Origin: Colletes latitarsis
Lineage: Eukaryota > Arthropoda > Insecta > Hymenoptera > Colletidae
Direction: 5' to 3'
NCBI RefSeq assembly: GCF_051014445.1
Contig: NC_135141.1
Location: 10,478,001-10,542,000, forward strand
DNA: 64,000 nt
A model generated the notes under the pieces. It saw only the letters and a program-made list of their open reading frames with translations. It was not told where the DNA came from and did no database searches. Below are positions 26,497-39,800 of the stretch, piece after piece. The translations under genes and the position numbers were made by a program. Positions within the stretch are counted from its first letter, which is position 1, and every line of letters begins with the position of its first letter.

Positions 26497-28120
26497 TCAG
26501 TGTGGTACCACGTTACTACTTGATCCAAAACAGTAAAACCCTAGGATCTGGCCAACAAGTATGCGATAAATGCGAAAGTATGAGCCAGATGAGGGCAAAT
26601 CCCAGACATAACCCAGACCTAACCAGTGTTATCCTCTAAAATATTGATCCAGTCCAAGTTTAATTGACAGTTTCAGCGTGGTACCACATTACTACGTGAT
26701 CCAAACCAGAAAACCCCAGGATCTGGCCAACAGGTATGCGACAGATGCGAAAGTATGAGCCTGATGAGGGCAAATCCCAGACATATGCCAGACCAAACCG
26801 GTGTTATCCTCTAAGATATAGATCGAATTCAGGTTTAGTGGAATGTTTCAGTGTGGTACCACGTTTCTACATGATCAAAACCAGAAAAAACCAAGGTTCT
26901 GGCTAACAAGTATGCGAAAGATGCGACAGTATGAGCCTGATGAGGGCAAATCCCAGACATAACCCAGACCTAACCGGTGTTATCCTCTAAAATATAGATC
27001 GAATTCAGGTTTAGTGGAATGTTTCAGTGTGGTACCACGTTTCTACGTGATCAAAACCAGAAAAAACCCAGGTTCTGGCTAACAAGTATGCGAAAGATGC
27101 GATAGTATGAGCCTGATGAGGGCAAATCCCAGACATAACCCTGACCTAACCGGTGTTATCCTCTAAAATATACATCGAAACCAGGTTTAATTGACTGTTT
27201 CAGTGTGGTACCACATTACTACGTGATTCAAACCAGAAAACCCCAGGATCTGGCCAACAGGTATGCGAAAGATGCGATAGTATGAGCCAGATGAGGGCAA
27301 ATCCCTGACATAACCCTGACATATCCGGTGTTATTCTCTAAAATATAGATCGAATCCAGGTTTAGTGGAATGTTTCAGTGTGGTACCATGTTTCTACGTG
27401 ATCAAAACCAGAAAAAACCCAGGATCTGGCTAACAAGTATGCGAAAGATGCGATAGTATGAGCCTGATGACGGCAAATCCCAGACATACCCCTGATCTAA
27501 CCGGTGTCATCCTCTAAAATATACATCGAAACCAGGTTTAATTGACTGTTTCAGTGTGGTACCACATTACTACGTGATCCAAACTAGAAAAAGCCCAGGA
27601 TCTGACCAACAAGTATGCGATAAATGCGAAATTATGAGCCAGATGTGGGCAAATCCCAGACATAACCCAGACCTAACCGGTGTTATCCTCTAAAATATTG
27701 ATCCAATCCTGGTTTAATTGACTGTTTCAGTGTGGTACCACATTACTACGTGATCCAAACTAGAAAATGACCAGGATCTGACCAACAAGTATGCGATAAA
27801 TGCGAAAGTATGAGCCAGATGTGGGCAAATCCCAGACATAACCCAGACCTAACCGATGTTATCCTCTAAAATATACATCGAAACCAGGTTTAATTGACTG
27901 TTTCAGTGTATTATCACATTACTGCGTGATCCAAACCAGAAAAAGCCCAGGATCTGGTCCATAGGTATGCGAAAGATGCCAAAGTATGAGCCAGATGATT
28001 CCATATCCCAGACCTAAAACAAACCTAACCGGTGTTATCCTTTAAAATATTGATCGAGGCCAGGTTTAATTGACTGATTCAGTGTGGTACCACGTTACTA
28101 CTTGATCCAAACCAGTAAAA
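26497..28120 (+). repeat. Piece of the 25-mer HOR embedded in the 36-mer unit
   Basis: Matches 10,878 onward at offset 15,619, up to about 11,555. Two monomers (176 + 166 bp) are then absent, and the match resumes at offset 15,277 and runs to about 12,843. It includes the CAGACATATGCCAG marker (26,780 versus 11,161). The same piece occurs in copy B at about 33,003-34,626. This shows the two HOR types share ancestry and were spliced together by exchange. Confidence 0.8.
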
Positions 28121-28169
28121 CCCCAGGATCTGGCCAACAAGTATGCGATAAATGCGAAATTATGAGCCA

Positions 28170-29090
28170 GATGAGGGCAAATCCCAGACCTAATAACCCA
28201 GACCTAACCGGTGTTAACATCTAAAATATTGAACCAATCCAGGTTTAATTGACTGTTTCAGTGTGGTACCACATTTACTACGTGATCCAAAATAGAAAAA
28301 GGCCAGGATCAGAACAACAAGTATACGGAAAATGCGAAAGTATGAGCCAGATGATTGCAAATACCAGACCTAACACAAACCTAACCGGTGTTATCCTTTA
28401 GAATATAGATCGAAACCAGTTTTAATTAACTGTTTCAGTGTGGTACCACATTACTACGTGACCCAAACCAGAAAACCCCAGGATCTGTCCGACATGTATG
28501 CGAAAGATGCGATAGTATGAGCCAGATGATTGGAAATCCCAGACCGAACCCAGACCTAACCAGTGTTATCCTCTAAAATATTGATCCAATCCAAGTTTAA
28601 TTGACAGTTTCAGTGTGGTGCCACATTACTACGTGATCCAAACCAGAAAACCCCAGAAAATGGCCAATAGGTATGCGAAAGATGCGATAGTATGAGCCAG
28701 ATGAGGGCAAATCCCAGACATAACCCTGACCAAACCGGTGTTATCCTCTAAAATATAGATCGAATCCAGGTTTAGTGTAATGTTTCAGAGTGGTACCACG
28801 TTTCTACGTGATCAAAGCCAGAGGAAAGCTCAGGATCTGGCGAACAAGTTTGCGATAAATGCGAAAGTATGAGCCAGATGTGGGCAAATCCCAGACATAA
28901 CCCAGACCTAACCGGTGTTATCCTCTAAAATATTGATCCAATCCAAGTTTAATTGACAGTTTCAGTGTGGTACCAAATTACTACGTGATCCAAACTAGAA
29001 AAAGCCCAGGATCTGACCAACAAGTATGCGATACATGAGAAAGTATGAGCCAGATGTTTCCAAATACCAGTCCTAACACAAACCTAACCG
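28170..29090 (+). repeat. Mobile-within-array block with CTAATAACCC insertion (copy 1 of 4)
   Basis: About five monomers with a distinctive run of variants: CAGACCTAATAACCCAG (a small insertion), GTTAACATCTAAAATATTG, CATTTACTACGTG, and GGCCAGGATCAGAACAAC followed by TATACGGAAAATGCG. The same run occurs at about 34,676-35,596, 50,130-51,050 and from 63,680 to the right edge. The last two lie outside the 36-mer units, so this block was copied across at least 15 kb. Confidence 0.82.
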
Positions 29091-30336
29091 GTGTTACCCT
29101 CTAAAGTATTGATCGAATGCAGGTTTAGTTGACTGCTTCAGTGTGGTACCGCATTACTATGTTATCCAAACCTGAAGAAACCCACGATCTGGCCAACAAG
29201 TATGCGAAAAATGCGAAAGTATGAGCCAGATGAGGGCAAATCCCAGACTTAAACCAGACGAAACCGGTGTTATCCTCTAAAATATAGATCCAAACCAGAT
29301 TTAATTGACCGTTTCAGTGTGGTATCGCATTGCTACGTGATCCAAACCAGAAAATGCCCTGGATCTGGTCCACACGTATGCGAAAGATGCAAAAGTATGA
29401 GCCAGATGAGGCAAATCCCAGGCCTAAAACAAACATAATCGGTGTAATCCTCTAAAATATTGATCCAATCCAATTTTAATTGACTTTTTCAGTGTGGTAC
29501 CACATTACTGTGTGATCCAAACCAGAAATAGCCCAGGATCTGGCCAACAGGTATGCGAAAGATGCGAAATTATGAGCCAGATCATGCAAATACCAGACCT
29601 AACACAAACCTAACCGGTGTTATCCTCCAAAATATTGATCCAATCCAGGTTTAATTGATTGTTTCAGTGTGGTACCACATTACTACGTGACCCAAACTAG
29701 ATAAAGCCCAGGATCTGACTAACAAGTTTGCGATAAATGCGAAAGTATGAGCCAGATGGTTGCAAATCGCAGACATAACCCAGACCTAACCGGTGTTGTC
29801 CTCTGAAATATAAATCGAAACCAGGTTTTATAGACTGTTTCAGTGTGGTACCAGATTTGTACGTGATCCAAACCAGAAAAAACCCAGGATCTGGCCAACA
29901 GGTATGCGAAGGAAGCGAAAGTATGAGCCAGATGAGGGCAAATCCCAGACATAACCCAGACCTAACAGGTGTTATCCTGTAAAATATAGATCGAATCCTG
30001 GTTTAGTGGACTGTGTCAGTGTGGTACCACATTACTGCGTGATCCAAACCAGAAGAATACCCAGGATCTGCCCAACAAGTATGCTATAAGTGCGAAACTA
30101 TGAGCCAGATGGTTGCAAATCGCAGACATAACCCTGACCTAACCGGTGTTATCCTCTGAAATATAAATCGAAACCAGGTTTAATTGACTGTTTCAGTGTG
30201 GTACCACATTACTACGTGATTCAAACCAGAAAGCCCCAGGATCTGGCCAACAGGTATGCGAAGGATGCGATAGTATGAGCCAGATGAGGGCAAATCCCAG
30301 ACATAACCCTGACCTAACCGGTGTTATCCTCTAAAA

Positions 30337-33300
30337 TATAGATCGAATTCAGGTTTAGTGGAATGTTTCAGTGTGGTACCAAGTTTCTACGTGGTAAAAA
30401 CCAGAAAAAACCCAGGTTCTGGCTAACAAGTATGCGAAAGATGCGATAGTATGAGCCTGATGAGGGCAAAGCCCAGACATAACCCTGACCTAACCGGTGT
30501 TATCCTCAAAAATATAGATCCAATCCAAGTTTAATTGACTGTTTCAGTGTGGCACCACATTTGTACGTGATCCAAACCAGGAGAAACACAGCATCTGGCT
30601 AACAAGTATGCGAAAGATGCGATAGTATGAGCCTGATGAGGGCAAATCCCAGACATAACCCTGACCTAACCGGTGTCATCCTCTAAAATAAACATCGAAA
30701 CCAGGTTTAATTGACTGTTCCAGTGTGGTACGACATTACAACGTGATCCAAACCAGTGGAAAACCCAGGATCTGGCGACAAGTTTGCGATAAATGCGAAA
30801 GTATGAGCCAGATGAGGGCAAATCCCAGACATAACCCAGACGAAACCGGTGTTATCCTCTAAAATATAGATCGAAACCAGGTTTCATTGACTGTGTCAGT
30901 GTGGTATCACATTACTACGTGATCCAAACTAGAAAAAGCCCAGGATCTGACCAACAAGTTTGCGATAAATGCGAAAGTATGAGCCAGATGATTGCAAATA
31001 CCAGACATAACCCAGACCTAACCTGTGTTATCCTCTAAAATATTGATCCAATCCAGGTTTAATTAACTGTTTCAGTGTGGCACCACATTACTACGTGATC
31101 CAAACCAGAAGGAAATCCAGGATCTGGCCAACAAGTATGCGATACATGAGAAAGTATGAGCCAGATGATTCAAAATACCAGTCCTAACACAAACCTAACC
31201 GGTGTTACCCTCTAAAGTATTGATCGAATGCAGGTTTAGTTGACTGCTTCAGTGTGGTACCGCATTACTATGTTATCCAAACCTGAAGAAAGCCACGATC
31301 TGGCCAACAAGTATGCGAAAGTATGAGCCAGGTGAGGGCAAATCCCAGACATAACCCAGACGAAACCGGTGTTATCCTCTAAAATATAGATAGAAACCAG
31401 GTTTAATTGACTGTGTCAATGTGGTATCACATTACTACGTGATCCAATCCAGAAAAAGCCCGGGATCTGGTCCACAGGTATGCGAAAGATGCCAAAGTAT
31501 GAGCCAGATGATTCCATATCCCAGACCTAAAACAAACCTAACCGGTGTTATCCTTTAAAATATTGATCGAGGCCAGGTTTAATTGACTGTTTCAGTGTGG
31601 TACCACGTTACTACTTGATCCAAACCAGTAAAACCCTAGGATCTGGCCAACAAGTATGCGAGAAAATGCGAAAGTATGAGCCAGATGATTGCAAATACCA
31701 GACATAACCCAGACCTAACCGGTGTTATCCTCTAAAATATTGATCCCATCCTGGTTTAATTGACTGTTTCAGTGTGGTACCACATTACTACGTGATCCAA
31801 ACTAGAAAAAGCCCAGGATCTGACCAACAAGTATGCGATAAATGCGAAAGTATGAGCCAGATTATTGCAAATACCAGACGTAACCCAGACCTAACCTGTG
31901 TTATCCTCTAAAATATTGATCCAATCCAGGTTTAATTGATAGTTTCAGTGTGGTACCACATTACTACATGATCCAAACTAGAAAAATCCCAGGATCTGAC
32001 CAACAAGTATGCGAAAAATGCGAAATTATGAGCCAGATGAGGGCAAATCCCAGACATAACCCAGACCTAACAGGTGGTATCCTCTAAAATATACATCGAA
32101 ACCAGGTTTAATTGACTGTTTCAGTGTGGTATCACATTACTACGTGATCCAAACCAGAAAAAGCCCAGGATCTGGTCCACTGGTATGCGAAAGATGCCAA
32201 AGTATGAGCCAGATGATTCCAAATCCCAGACCAAAAACAAACCTAACCGGTGTTATCCTTTAAAATATTGATCGAGGCCAGGTTTAACTGACTGTTTCAG
32301 TGTGGTACCACGTTACTACTTGATCCAAACCAGTAAAACCCTAGAATCTGGCCAACAAGTATGCGAGAAAATGCGAAAGTACCAGCCAGATGATTGCAAA
32401 TACCAGACATAACCCAGACCTAACCTGTGTTATCCTCTAAAATATTGATCCAATCCAGGATTAATTGATTGATTCAGTAGGGTACCACATTACTACGTGA
32501 TCCAAACTAGAAAAAGCCGAGGATCTGACCAACAAGTATGCGATAAATGCGAAATTATGAGCCAGATGAGGGCAAATCCCAGACATAACGCAGACCTAAC
32601 AGGTGTTATCCTCTAAAGTATACATCGAAACCAGGTTTAATTGACTGTTTCAGTGTGGTACGACATCACTACGTGATCCACACCAGTGGAAAACCCAGGA
32701 TCTGGCGAACTAATTTGCGATAAATGCGAAAGTATGAGCCAGATGTGGGCAAATCCCAGACATAACCCAGACCTAACCGATGTTATCCTCTAAAATATAC
32801 ATCGAAACCAGGTTTAATTGACTGTTTCAGTGTATTATCACATTACTGCGTGATCCAAACCAGAAAAAGCCCAGGATCTGGTCCATAGGTATGCGAAAGA
32901 TGCCAAAGTATGAGCCAGATGATTCCATATCCCAGACCTAAAACAAACCTAACCGGTGTTATCCTTTAAAATATTGATCGAGGCCAGGTTTAATTGACTG
33001 TTTCAGTGTGGTACCACGTTACTACTTGATCCAAAACAGTAAAACCCTAGGATCTGGCCAACAAGTATGCGATAAATGCGAAAGTATGAGCCAGATGAGG
33101 GCAAATCCCAGACATAACCCAGACCTAACCAGTGTTATCCTCTAAAATATTGATCCAGTCCAAGTTTAATTGACAGTTTCAGCGTGGTACCACATTACTA
33201 CGTGATCCAAACCAGAAAACCCCAGGATCTGGCCAACAGGTATGCGACAGATGCGAAAGTATGAGCCTGATGAGGGCAAATCCCAGACATATGCCAGACC

Positions 33301-36300
33301 AAACCGGTGTTATCCTCTAAGATATAGATCGAATTCAGGTTTAGTGGAATGTTTCAGTGTGGTACCACGTTTCTACATGATCAAAACCAGAAAAAACCAA
33401 GGTTCTGGCTAACAAGTATGCGAAAGATGCGACAGTATGAGCCTGATGAGGGCAAATCCCAGACATAACCCAGACCTAACCGGTGTTATCCTCTAAAATA
33501 TAGATCGAATTCAGGTTTAGTGGAATGTTTCAGTGTGGTACCACGTTTCTACGTGATCAAAACCAGAAAAAACCCAGGTTCTGGCTAACAAGTATGCGAA
33601 AGATGCGATAGTATGAGCCTGATGAGGGCAAATCCCAGACATAACCCTGACCTAACCGGTGTTATCCTCTAAAATATACATCGAAACCAGGTTTAATTGA
33701 CTGTTTCAGTGTGGTACCACATTACTACGTGATTCAAACCAGAAAACCCCAGGATCTGGCCAACAGGTATGCGAAAGATGCGATAGTATGAGCCAGATGA
33801 GGGCAAATCCCTGACATAACCCTGACATATCCGGTGTTATTCTCTAAAATATAGATCGAATCCAGGTTTAGTGGAATGTTTCAGTGTGGTACCATGTTTC
33901 TACGTGATCAAAACCAGAAAAAACCCAGGATCTGGCTAACAAGTATGCGAAAGATGCGATAGTATGAGCCTGATGACGGCAAATCCCAGACATACCCCTG
34001 ATCTAACCGGTGTCATCCTCTAAAATATACATCGAAACCAGGTTTAATTGACTGTTTCAGTGTGGTACCACATTACTACGTGATCCAAACTAGAAAAAGC
34101 CCAGGATCTGACCAACAAGTATGCGATAAATGCGAAATTATGAGCCAGATGTGGGCAAATCCCAGACATAACCCAGACCTAACCGGTGTTATCCTCTAAA
34201 ATATTGATCCAATCCTGGTTTAATTGACTGTTTCAGTGTGGTACCACATTACTACGTGATCCAAACTAGAAAATGACCAGGATCTGACCAACAAGTATGC
34301 GATAAATGCGAAAGTATGAGCCAGATGTGGGCAAATCCCAGACATAACCCAGACCTAACCGATGTTATCCTCTAAAATATACATCGAAACCAGGTTTAAT
34401 TGACTGTTTCAGTGTATTATCACATTACTGCGTGATCCAAACCAGAAAAAGCCCAGGATCTGGTCCATAGGTATGCGAAAGATGCCAAAGTATGAGCCAG
34501 ATGATTCCATATCCCAGACCTAAAACAAACCTAACCGGTGTTATCCTTTAAAATATTGATCGAGGCCAGGTTTAATTGACTGATTCAGTGTGGTACCACG
34601 TTACTACTTGATCCAAACCAGTAAAACCCCAGGATCTGGCCAACAAGTATGCGATAAATGCGAAATTATGAGCCAGATGAGGGCAAATCCCAGACCTAAT
34701 AACCCAGACCTAACCGGTGTTAACATCTAAAATATTGAACCAATCCAGGTTTAATTGACTGTTTCAGTGTGGTACCACATTTACTACGTGATCCAAAATA
34801 GAAAAAGGCCAGGATCAGAACAACAAGTATACGGAAAATGCGAAAGTATGAGCCAGATGATTGCAAATACCAGACCTAACACAAACCTAACCGGTGTTAT
34901 CCTTTAGAATATAGATCGAAACCAGTTTTAATTAACTGTTTCAGTGTGGTACCACATTACTACGTGACCCAAACCAGAAAACCCCAGGATCTGTCCGACA
35001 TGTATGCGAAAGATGCGATAGTATGAGCCAGATGATTGGAAATCCCAGACCGAACCCAGACCTAACCAGTGTTATCCTCTAAAATATTGATCCAATCCAA
35101 GTTTAATTGACAGTTTCAGTGTGGTGCCACATTACTACGTGATCCAAACCAGAAAACCCCAGAAAATGGCCAATAGGTATGCGAAAGATGCGATAGTATG
35201 AGCCAGATGAGGGCAAATCCCAGACATAACCCTGACCAAACCGGTGTTATCCTCTAAAATATAGATCGAATCCAGGTTTAGTGGAATGTTTCAGTGTGGT
35301 ACCACGTTTCTACGTGATCAAAGCCAGAGGAAAGCTCAGGATCTGGCGAACAAGTTTGCGATAAATGCGAAAGTATGAGCCAGATGTGGGCAAATCCCAG
35401 ACATAACCCAGACCTAACCGGTGTTATCCTCTAAAATATTGATCCAATCCAAGTTTAATTGACAGTTTCAGTGTGGTACCAAATTACTACGTGATCCAAA
35501 CTAGAAAAAGCCCAGGATCTGACCAACAAGTATGCGATACATGAGAAAGTATGAGCCAGATGTATCCAAATACCAGTCCTAACACAAACCTAACCGGTGT
35601 TACCCTCTAAAGTATTGATCGAATGCAGGTTTAGTTGACTGCTTCAGTGTGGTACCGCATTACTATGTTATCCAAACCTGAAGAAACCCACGATCTGGCC
35701 AACAAGTATGCGAAAAATGCGAAAGTATGAGCCAGATGAGGGCAAATCCCAGACTTAAACCAGACGAAACCGGTGTTATCCTCTAAAATATAGATCCAAA
35801 CCAGATTTAATTGACCGTTTCAGTGTGGTATCGCATTGCTACGTGATCCAAACCAGAAAATGCCCTGGATCTGGTCCACACGTATGCGAAAGATGCAAAA
35901 GTATGAGCCAGATGAGGCAAATCCCAGGCCTAAAACAAACATAATCGGTGTAATCCTCTAAAATATTGATCCAATCCAATTTTAATTGACTTTTTCAGTG
36001 TGGTACCACATTACTGTGTGATCCAAACCAGAAATAGCCCAGGATCTGGCCAACAGGTATGCGAAAGATGCGAAATTATGAGCCAGATCATGCAAATACC
36101 AGACCTAACACAAACCTAACCGGTGTTATCCTCCAAAATATTGATCCAATCCAGGTTTAATTGATTGTTTCAGTGTGGTACCACATTACTACGTGACCCA
36201 AACTAGATAAAGCCCAGGATCTGACTAACAAGTTTGCGATAAATGCGAAAGTATGAGCCAGATGGTTGCAAATCGCAGACATAACCCAGACCTAACCGGT

Positions 36301-36822
36301 GTTGTCCTCTGAAATATAAATCGAAACCAGGTTTTATAGACTGTTTCAGTGTGGTACCAGATTTGTACGTGATCCAAACCAGAAAAAACCCAGGATCTGG
36401 CCAACAGGTATGCGAAGGAAGCGAAAGTATGAGCCAGATGAGGGCAAATCCCAGACATAACCCAGACCTAACAGGTGTTATCCTGTAAAATATAGATCGA
36501 ATCCTGGTTTAGTGGACTGTGTCAGTGTGGTACCACATTACTGCGTGATCCAAACCAGAAGAATACCCAGGATCTGCCCAACAAGTATGCTATAAGTGCG
36601 AAACTATGAGCCAGATGGTTGCAAATCGCAGACATAACCCTGACCTAACCGGTGTTATCCTCTGAAATATAAATCGAAACCAGGTTTAATTGACTGTTTC
36701 AGTGTGGTACCACATTACTACGTGATTCAAACCAGAAAGCCCCAGGATCTGGCCAACAGGTATGCGAAGGATGCGATAGTATGAGCCAGATGAGGGCAAA
36801 TCCCAGACATAACCCTGACATA
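30337..36822 (+). repeat. 37-monomer higher-order unit, copy B (about 6,506 bp)
   Basis: Second copy of 24,007-30,316, in direct tandem. It is one monomer longer because of an extra unit at about 30,867-31,042. Beyond that the copies differ only at scattered single bases in what I compared. The right edge is at about 36,822, where CCTGAC is followed by ATATCC of the 25-mer type instead of CTAACC. The shared AATTCAGG junction monomer suggests in-register unequal crossing over. Confidence 0.86.
30867..31042 (+). repeat. Extra monomer in copy B of the 36/37-mer unit
   Basis: Copy A reads directly from CCTCTAAAATAT into TGATCCAATCC at about 24,536. Copy B instead has AGATCGAAACCAGGTTTC, a GTGTCAGTGTGGTATCAC monomer and CAAGTTTGCG before returning to TGATCCAATCC at 31,045. 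The same monomer context occurs at 42,809 onward, so it may be ancestral, with copy A having lost it, rather than a gain in copy B. Confidence 0.8.
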
Positions 36823-39800
36823 TCCGGTGTTATCCTCTAAAATATACATCGAAACCAGGTTTAGTGGAATGTTTCAGTGTGGTACCACGTTTCTACGTGA
36901 TCAAAACCAGAAAAAACACAGGGTCTGGCTAACAAGTATGCGATACATGAGAAAATATGAGCCAGATGATTCCAAATACCAGTCCTAGCACAAACCTAAT
37001 CGGTGTTACCCTCTAAAGTATTGATCGAATGCAGGTTTAATTGACTGTTTCAGTGTGCTACCACGTTACTACTTGATCCAAAACAGTAAAACCCTAGGAT
37101 CTGGCCAACAAGTATGCGATAAATGCGAAAGTATGAGCCAGATGAGGGCAAATCCCAGACATAACCCAGACCTAACCAGTGTTATCCTCTAAAATATTGA
37201 TCCAGTCCAAGTTTAATTGACAGTTTCAGTGTGGTACCACATTACTACGTGATCCAAACCAGAAAACCCCAGGATCTGGCCAACAGGTATGCGACAGATG
37301 CGAAAGTATGAGCCTGATGAGGGCAAATCCCAGACATATGCCAGACCAAACCGGTGTTATCCTCTAAGATATAGATCGAATTCAGGTTTAGTGGAATGTT
37401 TCAGTGTGGTACCACGTCTCTACATGATCAAAACCAGAAAAAACCCAGGTTCTGGCTAACAAGTATGCGAAAGATGCGACAGTATGAGCCTGATGAGGGC
37501 AAATCCCAGACATAACCCAGACCTAACCGGTGTTATCCTCTAAAATATAGATCGAATTCAGGTTTAGTGGAATGTTTCAGTGTGGTACCACGTTTCTACG
37601 TGATCAAAACCAGAAAAAACCCAGGTTCTGGCTAACAAGTATGCGAAAGATGCGATAGTATGAGCCTGATGAGGGCAAATCCCAGACATAACCCTGACCT
37701 AACCGGTGTCATCCTCTAAAATATACATCGAAACCAGGTTTAGTTGACTGCTTCAGTGTTGTACCGCATTACTATGTTATCCAAACCTGAAGAAAGCCAC
37801 GATCTGGCCAACAAGTATGCGAAAGTATGAGCCAGGTGAGGGCAAATCCCAGACATAACCCAGACGAAACCGGTGTTATCCTCTAAAATATAGATAGAAA
37901 CCAGGTTTAATTGACTGTGTCAATGTGGTATCACATTACTACGTGATCCAATCCAGAAAAAGCCCGGGATCTGGTCCACAGGTATGCGAAAGATGCCAAA
38001 GTATGAGCCAGATGATTCCATATCCCAGACCTAAAACAAACCTAACAGGTGTTATCCTCTAAAATATACATCGAAACCAGGTTTAATTGACTGTTTCAGT
38101 GTGGTACCACATTACTACGTGATTCAAACCAGAAAACCCCAGGATCTGGCCATCAGGTATGCGAAAGATGCGATAGTATGAGCCAGATGAGGGCAAATCC
38201 CAGACATAACCCTGAAATATCCGGTGTTATTCTCTAAAATATAGATCGAATCCAGGTTTAGTGGAATGTTTCAGTGTGGTACCATGTTTCTACGTGATTA
38301 AAACCAGAAAAAACCCAGGATCTGGCTAACAAGTATGCGAAAGATGCGATAGTATGAGCCTGATGACGGCAAATCCCAGACATACCCCTGATCAAACCGG
38401 TGTCATCCTCTAAAATATACATCGAAACCAGGTTTAATTGACTGTTTCAGTGTGGTACCACATTACTACGTGATCCAAACTAGAAAAAGCCCAGGATCTG
38501 ACCAACAAGTATGCGATAAATGCGAAATTATGAGCCAGATGTGGGCAAATCCCAGACATAACCCAGACCTAACCGGTGTTATCCTCTAAAATATTGATCC
38601 AATCCTGGTTTAAATGACTGTTTCAGTGTGGTACCACATTACTACGTGATCCAAACTAGAAAATGCCCAGGATCTGACCAACAAGTATGCGATAAATGCG
38701 AAAGTATGAGCCAGATGTGGGCAAATCCCAGACATAACCCAGACCTAACCGATGTTATCCTCTAAAATATACATCGAAACCAGGTTTAATTGACTGTTTC
38801 AGTGTATTATCACATTACTGCGTGATCCAAACCAGAAAAAGCACAGGATCTGGTCCATAGGTATGCGAAAGATGCCAAAGTATGAGCCAGATGATTCCAT
38901 ATCCCAGACCTAAAACAAACCTAACCGGTGTTATCCTTTAAAATATTGATCGAGGCCAGGTTTAATTTACTGATTCAGTGTGGTACCACGTTACTACTTG
39001 ATCCAAACCAGTAAAACCCCAGGATCTGGCCAACAAGTATGCGAGAAAATGCGAAAGTATGAGCCAGATGAGGGCAAATCCCAGACATAACCCAGACCTA
39101 ACAGGTGTTATCCTCTAAAATATACATCGAAACCAGGTTTAATTGACCGTTTCAGTGTGGTACCACATTACTACGTGATCCAAACTAGAAAAAGCCCAGG
39201 ATCTGACCAACAAGTATGCGATAAATGCGAAATTATGAGCCAGATGTGGGCAAATCCCAGACATAACCCAGACCTAACCGGTGTTATCCTCTAAAATATT
39301 GATCAAATCCTGGTTTAATTGACTGTTTCAGTGTGGTACCACATTACTACGTGATCCAAACTAGAAAATGCCCAGGATCTGACCAACAAGTATGCGATAA
39401 ATGCGAAATTATGAGCCAGATGAGGGCAAATCCCAGACATAACCCGGACCTAACCTGTGTTATCCTCTAAAATATTGATCCAATCCAGGTTTAATTGATT
39501 TTTTCAATGTGGTACCACATTACTACGTGATCCAAACCGGTAAAACCCTAGGATCTGGCCAACAAGTATGCGATAAATGCGAATGTATCAGCCAGATGAT
39601 TGCAAATACCAGACATAACCCAGACCTAACCTGTGTTATCCTCTAAAATATTGATCCAATCCTGGTTTAATTGACTGTTTCAGTGTGGTACCACATTACT
39701 ACGTGATCCAAACTAGAAGAAGCCCAGGATCTGACCAACAAGTATGCGATAAATGCGAAAGTATGAGCCAGATGATTGCAAATACCAGACATAACCCAGA

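Larger units (their letters stand above)
24028..30336 (+). repeat. 36-monomer higher-order unit, copy A (6,330 bp period)
   Basis: Starts with an unusual AAGTTTCTACGTGGTAAAAA segment (about 24,051) that reappears at about 30,381, offset 6,330, then at offset 6,506 after one monomer is gained in copy B. Monomers are varied. The interior 26,497-28,120 is borrowed from, or shared with, the 25-mer unit. Private differences from copy B include T at 28,778, A at 28,789 and T at 29,058. Confidence 0.87.

Noticed and set aside
29719..36458. Identical 77-codon frames at 29,719-29,952 and 36,225-36,458
   Set aside because: The identity reflects the 6,506 bp block duplication, not protein conservation. 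The same phrases occur in all other satellite frames.
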